Of a DNA stretch of 5,735 bases, positions 1 to 5,735 are shown in pieces. Both the position numbers and the translations under genes were made by a program. The stretch is from Chlamydiota bacterium (GTDB lineage: Bacteria; Chlamydiota; Chlamydiia; Chlamydiales; SLFE01). Each line of letters begins with the position of its first letter. The stretch's first letter is position 1. The stretch lies in contig JAAKFL010000131.1 in the NCBI GenBank assembly GCA_011065065.1, positions 1 through 5,735 of the forward strand. Direction: 5' to 3'. The notes beneath the pieces were generated by a model, which made no database searches, was not told where the DNA came from, and worked only from the letters and a program-made list of their open reading frames with translations.

Positions 1-2270
1 GGGAACGAAAAGCCCAACCTGAGCCACAGGAAGAGGCCAAAGAGAAGACTGAAGCAGAGCAGCCACAATCTGTTAAGGTCGATGAACAAAAGCCCGCTGA
101 GCCTCAAGAGGAGGTCATTGAAGAGCCTCCCGAAGAGCCAGAGGGACCACCTAGGTATTTAATCAAGTTCAACAATGTGAAGATGTCGGAGTACATTGGG
201 TTTGTGAGCAAGATCACCAGCAAGAACTTCATCTTCGATCCTGCTGATTTGAATTTCAATGTCACCATTGTTTCCAACGAGCCGACAACGATAGAAAACA
301 TCATTTCGGCGCTGTTGCAAGAATTGCGATTCCGTGGACTGAGCATGGTTGAGGTGGGGAATAACATTATCATTCACCAGCAACTTGGCATTAATTCTCC
401 GGCTCAGGTGGTTCCTGAAGGTGAGACACCTCCTCCCGAGCTAGAGATCGTGACGCAAGTTTATCGCATCCAGAATACTGATCCATCGACAATCGCGACG
501 ATTATTCGCCCGATGATGTCTCTAAATGCCTTGATCGAACCAATAACTGAATCAGGGCACTTGATAGTCACCGGATTGAGAACGAATATCAATCGCATCA
601 CTGATTTGATAAATAACATTGATTCTCCTTCTGACGGTCTTGAAATTGGAGAGTATCAATTCCAAAACCTTCCGGTCTCACGTGCCATTCAGATTGCCCG
701 GGAATTGATTGCTCCGATTGCAAAAGATCGCGCAGTTGTCTTGACTCCTCTTACAAACAAAAACGTCGTCTATGTTGTGACCACTCCATCGCTTCTGGCA
801 CAAGTGCTCAAGATCTTCCAAAAAATCGATAAAAATGAAGAACTCCCCTCGACTCGTTTTGATAAGGATGACCAGGGTAGGCCGATTGTTCGAGAAGAAT
901 TCCTTGATAAGGAAGATCTTGAAAGGCAAAAAGAGGAAGAGAAAGCCCGAGCCCAACGTGCTGCCAAACGGGCTCAAACTGGACCTTTAGGTTCAGTTGA
1001 AGCGACCAAGTTCTACATTCACAAGTTACAGTATCGAAAAGGTGAACAAATTCAGCAAGCATTACAAGCTGTGGCCACCAGTTTACAAGATGTCGCTGCA
1101 ACGGCTGAAGCAGAAGATACTGAGCTGATCTCAACAATCAACAGTGTTCAATGGATTGAATCAACTAATTCCTTAATTTTCACAGGAACTCAAGCAACTC
1201 TTGAGAAGATGAAAGAATTAATTGACGAACTTGACACCGCTTTACCTCAAGTTCTGATCGAGATTCTTGTTCTTGAAGCGACAATTGACGATTCACTTTC
1301 ATTCGGAGTCGACTGGGGAACACGGTTTAGAGAGCTCCATGCTGCAGGTTCCCAGGCATTCATAGGACAAGAGTCTACCCTACCAGCGGCACTTGATTCA
1401 TCAATTCCTACGTCGACCCTCAACGCGAATAACCTTGCGAGAACTGCAGGTTTTAACATTGGTGTCATTGGAAGGATAATTACCCGTGGGGCTTGTGACT
1501 TTACTTCCATGGGTGCTGTAGTACGGGCACTCCATACCGACAGACGCATCGATGTCTTGCTCAACCCACGAATTGTTGTGGAAGACAATGCCGTAGCCGA
1601 ATTCTTTGTAGGAATTAACACCCCCTACTTGACACAATCCATTGCGAATGAGTTCGGAAACGTCATCACTGGTAACTTTGAATATAGAGATGTCGGTTCC
1701 ACAATTAAGATTACTCCTCTTATTGGAAATAACGGCATCATTACGATGGATATTGAGCAGGAGATCAGCAGTCCTGTTGCCACTAATGAATTGTTGCTTG
1801 GCTCGACAACAGGAACTGCCACAACTGTTACCGCTGAAGGTGCCGTTGTCCCACTAGATGAAACCGGGGGTGGAGGGGGTTCTTCTGGTATTGGGCCCAC
1901 GACCCGAAAGAGCACGACCAAAACCCGTATCCACATGCCTGATGGTTACTTCCTGATATTAAGTGGTCAGATACGGGATGAAAAAGAAGTCATACGCACG
2001 CAGATTCCTTGTATCGGGGGAATTCCATGGCTTGGAGCTTTCTTCAGTGCCCAGGACACCAGAATTGACAAGAAAAATCTGATGATCTTCATTCGTCCTC
2101 AGATCGTCGACATTGAGCGCATCAACCTAGTGACGAAACGTCAGCAAGACCAGTGGACAGAAGCCAAACGCGAACACAAGCGTTGGCAGTACGAAGTTGA
2201 CGAAGCACTTGAATGGTTCAATGTCAAAGATCCTTACTGCGCCCCTGAAGAACGAAGGATTAGAGAATAA
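1..2270 (+). CDS. gspD: Type II secretion system secretin GspD (5'-partial)
   Basis: Outer-membrane secretin that forms the gated exit pore of the type II secretion system. The frame is open from base 3 to the TAA at 2268-2270, giving 755 residues in the window, so the true start lies off the left edge; the GTG at 177 sits inside the first conserved domain (LIKFNNVKMSEYI) and is a valine. Order of parts: Pro/Glu-rich segment (to about nt 155), N0 (about 156-380), N1 (about 450-626), N2 (about 645-836), a charged linker (837-992), N3 (about 1005-1232), then the secretin barrel (about 1242-2111) and a charged C-terminal tail. Barrel hallmarks are VLLNPRIVVEDNAVAEFFVG, the NTPYLTQ segment, and IPCIGGIPWLGAFF, which matches the family's VPxLGxIPxLGxLF signature. 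A Gly-rich loop is coded at about 1866-1892. Two genes follow closely in the same direction. The family call is very secure; the signal peptide cannot be seen. Confidence 0.94.
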   Translation, partial: ERKAQPEPQEEAKEKTEAEQPQSVKVDEQKPAEPQEEVIEEPPEEPEGPPRYLIKFNNVKMSEYIGFVSKITSKNFIFDPADLNFNVTIVSNEPTTIENIISALLQELRFRGLSMVEVGNNIIIHQQLGINSPAQVVPEGETPPPELEIVTQVYRIQNTDPSTIATIIRPMMSLNALIEPITESGHLIVTGLRTNINRITDLINNIDSPSDGLEIGEYQFQNLPVSRAIQIARELIAPIAKDRAVVLTPLTNKNVVYVVTTPSLLAQVLKIFQKIDKNEELPSTRFDKDDQGRPIVREEFLDKEDLERQKEEEKARAQRAAKRAQTGPLGSVEATKFYIHKLQYRKGEQIQQALQAVATSLQDVAATAEAEDTELISTINSVQWIESTNSLIFTGTQATLEKMKELIDELDTALPQVLIEILVLEATIDDSLSFGVDWGTRFRELHAAGSQAFIGQESTLPAALDSSIPTSTLNANNLARTAGFNIGVIGRIITRGACDFTSMGAVVRALHTDRRIDVLLNPRIVVEDNAVAEFFVGINTPYLTQSIANEFGNVITGNFEYRDVGSTIKITPLIGNNGIITMDIEQEISSPVATNELLLGSTTGTATTVTAEGAVVPLDETGGGGGSSGIGPTTRKSTTKTRIHMPDGYFLILSGQIRDEKEVIRTQIPCIGGIPWLGAFFSAQDTRIDKKNLMIFIRPQIVDIERINLVTKRQQDQWTEAKREHKRWQYEVDEALEWFNVKDPYCAPEERRIRE

Positions 2271-2279
2271 CGAACACCT

Positions 2280-3221
2280 ATGATTCGCCACAGCCTCACA
2301 TTGTTTCTCCTTGCCGCTGTTTTTGTAGGATGTAATCCCAAGGCCTATGACATTGATTCCTGTGTGTCCTATGAGCCCACAGAATCTTATATTCAAAATC
2401 TCCCCTCATCATTCGATCCCCTTTCACCTGAAGAACAACAGACTGATTGGGGGCGAGAGCTTCACATTGCAAACCGCTTTGGCCCGGACCTAGATCTCTA
2501 TCGCGCCATTACCGGTTACAAGCGAGCCTTAATTCTCATTCCAGACGACAACGTAAGAAGAAACCAAATCGAGTATGACATTCTTTACAGCTATTTTCTT
2601 GCGGATAAGTATCAAGAAGTGGTGGAAAATTTTGAGAAAGGAACATTATCACAGGTCCTTCAAGAATTTCCTGCTTTTAAAGATCTCTTAGTGATTCTCT
2701 TTTTCTCCTATGATAAAGTCAACAATCCCTATCGACGGGATGCGATTCTACAGCTGATTTTTCAACACGACCCTCAACTTGCTGAAGATCTTCAGATGTC
2801 TCTGGCAATTTCAGAGGGAAATCTTTGTGAGATCGCTAATCTCGAACATCGCCAGAGTCAAGGATATCGGGATATCATTTGTCAGTACCAAAGCCAAACG
2901 CTATCGGTCCAGAAAGCTCAAATTTACAATGCCCTGCTTCCCGGTGCGGGCTACCTTTATACCGGTCAGAAACGAACGGCGATCACCGCATTTCTTCTCA
3001 ATGCCGCCTTTATCACAGCCAGCTATGAGTTATTTCATAATGGTTATCCGGCGGCCGGAGTCATCATGACGAGTTTAGAGTTTGGGTGGTATTTTGGGGG
3101 GATAAACGGAGCGGGCTTAAGTGCGAAATATTATAACGACCAGGTGTACAATTGTTATGCGCGAGAGGTCATGCAGGATCAACACCTCTTTCCAATACTG
3201 ATGTTACAGAGGGCGTTCTGA
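2280..3221 (+). CDS. Predicted lipoprotein with TPR-like helical repeats and a C-terminal LPGAGYLYTGQ membrane region
   Basis: A 313-residue envelope protein that I do not recognise by name. The N-terminus has an Arg, a hydrophobic stretch and a possible lipobox ending FVGC with Cys at residue 18; Phe at -3 is not classical, so lipidation is probable rather than certain. Residues about 55-200 look all-helical with TPR-like spacing (aromatics, Ala and Leu, then Pro/Asp turns such as LIPDD). From residue about 210 the character changes: LLPGAGYLYTGQ is followed by two hydrophobic, Ala/Gly-rich helices (about 232-252 and 257-282), resembling the LPG-G-x-Y-x-G-Q region of small TM2/DUF5683-like membrane proteins. 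The ATG lies 9 nt after the gspD stop with no good Shine-Dalgarno nearby (GAAGGA at 2254-2259 is about 20 nt away), suggesting translational coupling to gspD. The stop overlaps the next start by one base. Function is unknown; an assembly partner of the secretin is possible. Confidence 0.88.
   Translation: MIRHSLTLFLLAAVFVGCNPKAYDIDSCVSYEPTESYIQNLPSSFDPLSPEEQQTDWGRELHIANRFGPDLDLYRAITGYKRALILIPDDNVRRNQIEYDILYSYFLADKYQEVVENFEKGTLSQVLQEFPAFKDLLVILFFSYDKVNNPYRRDAILQLIFQHDPQLAEDLQMSLAISEGNLCEIANLEHRQSQGYRDIICQYQSQTLSVQKAQIYNALLPGAGYLYTGQKRTAITAFLLNAAFITASYELFHNGYPAAGVIMTSLEFGWYFGGINGAGLSAKYYNDQVYNCYAREVMQDQHLFPILMLQRAF
3208..3213 (+). promoter_or_regulatory. Shine-Dalgarno-like site for the YidD-like gene
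   Basis: AGAGGG lies 7 nt before the ATG at 3221, good spacing for a ribosome binding site. It supports the start at 3221 over the in-frame ATG at 3152, because only the protein from 3221 begins with a signal peptide (MKKILILTLLWSASLFS) and because 3221 gives the typical TGATG stop-start overlap with the preceding gene. Confidence 0.6.
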
Positions 3222-3583
3222 TGAAAAAAATATTGATTTTAACTCTTCTATGGAGTGCGTCCCTATTTTCCGATCCATGGGGGAAAGATGCCGACCTGTT
3301 GTCTCCGAAATCTGGCTGTACAGCTCGGAAAAATAATCTGATTGTCAAATTTGCGGAAGTGATGATCAAGTTTCATCAAAATAACATTTCTAAAACTGAT
3401 GGTCCGCGCAGTCATTTTGTTCCGAGTAGTTCGCAGTATACATTGGAGTCGATACAGAAGTATGGATTCTTCTATGGGTTTCTTCTGGGGTGTGATCGTT
3501 TGATGCGGGAGAACGATGACCCGTGGATTTATCCTACGACGCAGGGAAAGTATAACGAGCTCAAATACGACCCTGTCAGATAG
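3221..3583 (+). CDS. yidD: YidD-like protein (membrane protein insertion efficiency factor family), exported form
   Basis: A 120-residue protein. Residues 1 to about 17 form a signal peptide (MKK, hydrophobic core, then SASLFS before DPW). Residues about 41-120 match the YidD/DUF37 domain: a helix like the family's LIRxYQRxISP (here VMIKFHQNNISKTDGPRSHF), then VPSSSQYTLESIQKYGFFYG for the family's PTCSxYxxEAIxxxGxxKG, then GCDRLMREND and a terminal YDPVR for the family's DPVP. Known YidD proteins are about 70-90 residues, cytoplasmic and membrane-associated, and aid YidC-dependent insertion. This one carries a signal peptide, and the usual three cysteines of the domain are replaced (RSHF, PSSS, REN), so its role may differ. 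It overlaps the preceding gene by one base and is probably its functional partner. An in-frame ATG at 3152 would remove the signal peptide from the N-terminus, so it was not chosen. The domain call is fairly secure; the exact role is not. Confidence 0.83.
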   Translation: MKKILILTLLWSASLFSDPWGKDADLLSPKSGCTARKNNLIVKFAEVMIKFHQNNISKTDGPRSHFVPSSSQYTLESIQKYGFFYGFLLGCDRLMRENDDPWIYPTTQGKYNELKYDPVR

Positions 3584-3590
3584 ACTTATA

Positions 3591-3772
3591 ATTTTTAACC
3601 GCGAAGATCGCGAAGACCGCGAAGATGCGCGAAGAAACAGACCAACCTTAATTATTTTTTTAAAAATCTACTGCGTAAAGAGGTTATATCGGACACATTC
3701 ATCGGAAAATCACTATGATTACTCCAGTCTTCGCGCATCTTCGCGGTCTTCGCGATCTTCGCGGTGAAAAAT
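3591..3772. repeat. 182-bp inverted-repeat element with 9-bp internal units, between convergent genes
   Basis: The arms 3598-3635 and 3728-3765 are perfect 38-bp reverse complements. Allowing one mismatch (3597 against 3766) they extend to 45 bp (3591-3635 and 3728-3772), with T-rich and A-rich outer ends. The 92-nt centre (3636-3727) is AT-rich and carries no credible gene. The element fills almost the whole gap between the YidD-like gene, which ends at 3583, and the convergent PAS-protein gene, which ends at 3776. It resembles a miniature mobile or palindromic intergenic repeat. It could also act as a two-way transcription barrier, although the loop is too long for a classic intrinsic terminator. 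No transposase is present. Confidence 0.9.
3600..3636 (+). repeat. Four tandem 9-bp units CGCGAAGAN (left arm of the inverted repeat)
   Basis: The units CGCGAAGAT (3600-3608), CGCGAAGAC (3609-3617) and CGCGAAGAT (3618-3626) are in tandem. One extra G at 3627 is followed by CGCGAAGAA (3628-3636). The same array, with the same variable bases and the same out-of-register G, appears inverted in the right arm (3728-3765). Read in one frame the array encodes an Arg-Glu-Asp repeat, which explains the open but non-genic frame across this spacer. Confidence 0.88.
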
Positions 3773-3775
3773 GTT

Positions 3776-4933
3776 CTAGATAGTTTCGTATAGGACACCA
3801 ACAGCGAAATTCTTAAACGCTCCAGTCGGAATCAACCCCAAACAACATTCCAATGAGACAACATCTTCAGAGTGCGACCTCATGGCAATCTTTAGGTGTG
3901 CTTCCGATTGTTGTGATAAGGCACTTAAAGCACTCTTCCATTCGTCCTGACCATTTTGCATCAACCTAATGAAATCTTGAACAAACTTTTCAGGACTCCA
4001 TCCCAAAATAGGTTTCGTCATGTCATTGGCAAAAAGGACCTCTCCTTCTTTCATCGAATAAATGATAATGATACAGGAAGTTTCACTTCGAAAGCTTTCG
4101 AATAGACGACGTTGATCAAGGGCCGAATTATCAATGGAAAGATCCCGAAAACGAGAGCTGGATGCAAATTGATTGGAGGTCAGTTTTTGCGCCATATTCA
4201 CACACTTTTTCAACTGCATCAAGGCTTCTTGTGTATCATATTGTTTTAGAGCTGAAGACGATTCGAGTACATAGGGTGTTTTGTCTGTTTCCGTCTGCTC
4301 TTGCTGGGCATCTTCGACTGACTCAAATTCGGAAAGTTTCAGGAGAGTATCCAGATCATAACTCAGGTCGCTGATAGAATCCTGTAACTTCTCGATTTGA
4401 TCCTGTTTTTTCTCCATTGTCGACCTCAGATCATTCACTGTCTGCGCATATTCAGCCAAAAGAAGATCTTTTTTGCGGAGCTGCTCTTGCGAATGATTAA
4501 GAAGAGACATATGTTCACTTTGAATCTTGTTATATTGCAGCTCTAGTTGCTCAAACTCAGTCTTCTTGGCATGCCACTTTTGTTTTGCAGCATCAATCTT
4601 CAACACCAGTTGTTCTTCACGACCATGGGCTTTTTTAATTGCCATTTGCAAGTGATGCAGCTCTTGTTTTTGGGGCGGAGCCGGAGTTTCAGGTGCCGAG
4701 GCAATTAGTGAAGTCATGGGAGTTTGCTTTAACGATTCCCACCATAAGAAGTTAAGAATCATAAAGATAGATCCAATAATTGCAATGAGAAGACTCACTG
4801 AAAAGACCAACCAGCCGTCTGAAATTTTCATATAGCTGATTGAGAAAAAAGTCAGAGCGAGAATCGGAACAAGATAAGTAGCCAAAATCGTGACAATAAT
4901 CGACTGTCGCAATTTCTCCCGATCTTGGTACAT
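3776..4933 (-). CDS. Membrane-anchored coiled-coil protein with C-terminal PAS-like domain
   Basis: A 385-residue protein that I do not recognise by name. The N-terminus has two hydrophobic helices (about residues 11-35 and 40-65) ending in FLWW, then a Pro-rich hinge (PETPAPPQ). Residues about 90-200 are a strongly heptad-like, charged coiled coil. After an acidic, Gln-rich linker (about 203-235), residues about 283-383 look like a PAS fold: TSCIIIIYSMKEGEVLFANDMT, then the typical ILGWSPEKFVQDF helix, and closing beta strands ending FAVGVLYET. No histidine-kinase, GGDEF, methyl-accepting or phosphatase motif follows; the protein stops right after the PAS-like domain. By topology the PAS domain should be cytoplasmic. 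The start ATG (4931-4933) has no clear Shine-Dalgarno; TATAAC on the minus strand (4962-4967) is a possible -10 box but a matching -35 is not convincing. A sensor or scaffold role is inference. Confidence 0.85.
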   Translation of the reverse strand: MYQDREKLRQSIIVTILATYLVPILALTFFSISYMKISDGWLVFSVSLLIAIIGSIFMILNFLWWESLKQTPMTSLIASAPETPAPPQKQELHHLQMAIKKAHGREEQLVLKIDAAKQKWHAKKTEFEQLELQYNKIQSEHMSLLNHSQEQLRKKDLLLAEYAQTVNDLRSTMEKKQDQIEKLQDSISDLSYDLDTLLKLSEFESVEDAQQEQTETDKTPYVLESSSALKQYDTQEALMQLKKCVNMAQKLTSNQFASSSRFRDLSIDNSALDQRRLFESFRSETSCIIIIYSMKEGEVLFANDMTKPILGWSPEKFVQDFIRLMQNGQDEWKSALSALSQQSEAHLKIAMRSHSEDVVSLECCLGLIPTGAFKNFAVGVLYETI

Positions 4934-4963
4934 GATAATCCGTTGTGAATAGTCATATTTTGT

Positions 4964-5058
4964 TATACTGGATTTTAGCCATTGGTTTGCCCTGGATTCT
5001 AGAGAGAGGTGGTTCTCTCAGAAGACAGGGTAAACAAAATGGCTAAAGTCCAGTTATA
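4964..5058. repeat. 95-nt near-perfect palindrome (long hairpin) between two minus-strand genes
   Basis: The sequence folds into one long stem: 4964-4967 with 5054-5058 (one bulge), 4968-4983 with 5038-5053, 4985-4994 with 5026-5035, 4997-5000 with 5020-5023, and 5002-5007 with 5014-5019, leaving a GGTGGT tip. About 40 pairs form. Two stem positions (4973/5048 and 4989/5031) are G-T. The outer arm reads CTGGATTTTAGCCATT and its partner AATGGCTAAAGTCCAG. The element occupies most of the 142-nt gap between the mutarotase-like gene and the PAS-protein gene. No T-tract follows it on the minus strand, so it is not a standard intrinsic terminator; a small non-autonomous mobile element, an RNA-processing site or a structured RNA are alternatives. 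Confidence 0.85.
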
Positions 5059-5075
5059 TTCTCTAAGATAACAAA

Positions 5076-5735
5076 TTAATGAATTCTTATCGACAAACCA
5101 ATCGAACTTACTGACAAGTTAGGTTTCCACGGATTTTGAGAACTCACAGCACCAATTAAAACAAAAGAGGAATCTAGTTGATGACAGATATAACAACTGC
5201 TTTCCTGACTTTGGCAGGAAAAACCCACCTCTACTCGAAAGTCATTGGTAGTCAAAAGAATAAAACCTTTAACTGGGTTAAGATAGGGGTGGATTCCCAT
5301 ATCCAAGGGCTGATTGAGATGAATGGTGGTTTTCCCATCATCTGAACGGGACCAATCAGAAGGTAAAGGCATAAACTTACCCGAAGAGTAATAGTGGTCT
5401 TTTGAATCGAATTCAATGGTGCAAGGTGATTGAGAAAGTCGCAAAGGAAATTGCCCACCTACAAGGGAATCGGTATCGCTCACAATTGAATGATGCATGT
5501 TTAACGTTTCGCCATCCAATTCTGCAGTCGCTTGGATTTTGAACCCCTGCCCTTCTTTTTCGGCCAAAGGTGAGCCATTCCATTCATCTTTGCCTGTGAT
5601 CGTTGCTGAGAGTTTCCCATCGGTGACTACGGCTGACCAAGGAGCATACCGTGCGATTCCGAAAGGATGTGTGTCATTGGGTATGCTGAAGTGGGGGCCA
5701 ATGAAAAAAGGCTGTGTGGAATCCATCACTTCGCA
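5076..5735 (-). CDS. Galactose mutarotase-like (aldose 1-epimerase family) protein, 5'-partial
   Basis: The frame is open from the right edge to the TAA at 5076-5078, giving 219 residues. Family members are about 270-300 residues, so the N-terminal strands are probably off the window; the GTG at 5727-5729 and the ATG at 5724-5726 are not trusted as starts. The segment HPFGIARYAPW corresponds to the family's HGFAR motif, followed by beta-rich sequence with DEWNGSPLAEKEGQGF, a VVSD-like core strand (IVSDTDSLVGG), MGIHPYL, and a late SSQNPWKPNLS segment typical of one aldose-epimerase-like branch. Such enzymes interconvert alpha and beta sugar anomers in the cytoplasm. Where I would expect the catalytic His and Glu I see Gln (codon 5451-5453) and Gly (codon 5151-5153), so it may bind sugar without catalysis. 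The fold-family call is moderate and substrate is unknown. It lies upstream of the PAS-protein gene on the same strand, separated by the palindrome. Confidence 0.68.
   Translation of the reverse strand, partial: CEVMDSTQPFFIGPHFSIPNDTHPFGIARYAPWSAVVTDGKLSATITGKDEWNGSPLAEKEGQGFKIQATAELDGETLNMHHSIVSDTDSLVGGQFPLRLSQSPCTIEFDSKDHYYSSGKFMPLPSDWSRSDDGKTTIHLNQPLDMGIHPYLNPVKGFILLTTNDFRVEVGFSCQSQESSCYICHQLDSSFVLIGAVSSQNPWKPNLSVSSIGLSIRIH

Noticed and set aside
678..1137. Minus-strand open frames inside gspD
   Set aside because: They are shadows of the strongly conserved secretin frame, with no family resemblance or ribosome binding sites.
177..2270. GTG at 177 as the start of the secretin gene
   Set aside because: The same frame stays open to the left edge and the residues before 177 (RYLIKFNN) belong to the N0 domain, so this is an internal valine.
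2779..3069. Plus-strand 96-residue frame inside the lipoprotein gene
   Set aside because: It overlaps fully with the better supported lipoprotein frame and has no recognisable features.
3152..3583. Longer version of the YidD-like gene starting at ATG 3152
   Set aside because: It would overlap the previous gene by 70 bases and bury the signal peptide; ATG 3221 has a ribosome binding site and a TGATG overlap.
3598..3765. CRISPR array
   Set aside because: The units are 9 bp with no spacers, and the two blocks are inverted rather than direct repeats.
3516..3767. 83-residue open frame across the inverted repeat
   Set aside because: Its Arg-Glu-Asp pattern is just the 9-bp repeat translated in one frame and inverted at the other end; it also overlaps the YidD-like gene.
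4964..5058. Classic intrinsic terminator for the mutarotase-like gene
   Set aside because: The hairpin is far longer than a terminator stem and no T-tract follows it on the minus strand.

Overview
The window looks like a chromosomal segment of a Gram-negative bacterium with a type II secretion (T2SS) outer-membrane channel. The secretin sequence, its order of domains and its long acidic pre-region remind me most of the GspD proteins of Chlamydiae, in particular the environmental Parachlamydiales-type lineages. The moderate GC content would fit. This taxonomic reading rests on family resemblance recalled from memory, not on a search, and another PVC-type lineage is possible.

Layout. On the + strand three genes are packed as one apparent operon: (1) the secretin gspD, cut by the left edge (1-2270); (2) after a 9-nt gap, a lipoprotein with a helical-repeat middle and a hydrophobic LPGAGYLYTGQ-type C-terminal region (2280-3221); (3) overlapping it by one base (TGATG), a small exported YidD-like protein (3221-3583). 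A 182-bp inverted-repeat element (3591-3772), built of 9-bp GC-rich units, separates this operon from a convergent block. On the - strand are a membrane-anchored coiled-coil protein with a C-terminal PAS-like domain (3776-4933) and, upstream of it, a galactose-mutarotase-like protein cut by the right edge (5076-5735). Between those two lies a 95-nt near-perfect palindrome (4964-5058).

How the genes may work together. The secretin forms the outer-membrane pore of the T2SS. The co-transcribed lipoprotein and YidD-like protein are envelope proteins and plausible assembly or localisation partners, but this is inference from operon position. The PAS protein appears to be a membrane-linked sensor or scaffold with no visible output domain. 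The mutarotase-like protein appears to lack two residues that are catalytic in its family.

Both edge genes stay open to the window boundary. The GTG codons nearest the edges (177 on +, 5729 on -) are internal valines or undecidable starts, so both genes are annotated as 5'-partial. No stretch longer than 300 bases lacks a gene. No tRNA, rRNA, CRISPR array or recognisable insertion-sequence transposase was seen.
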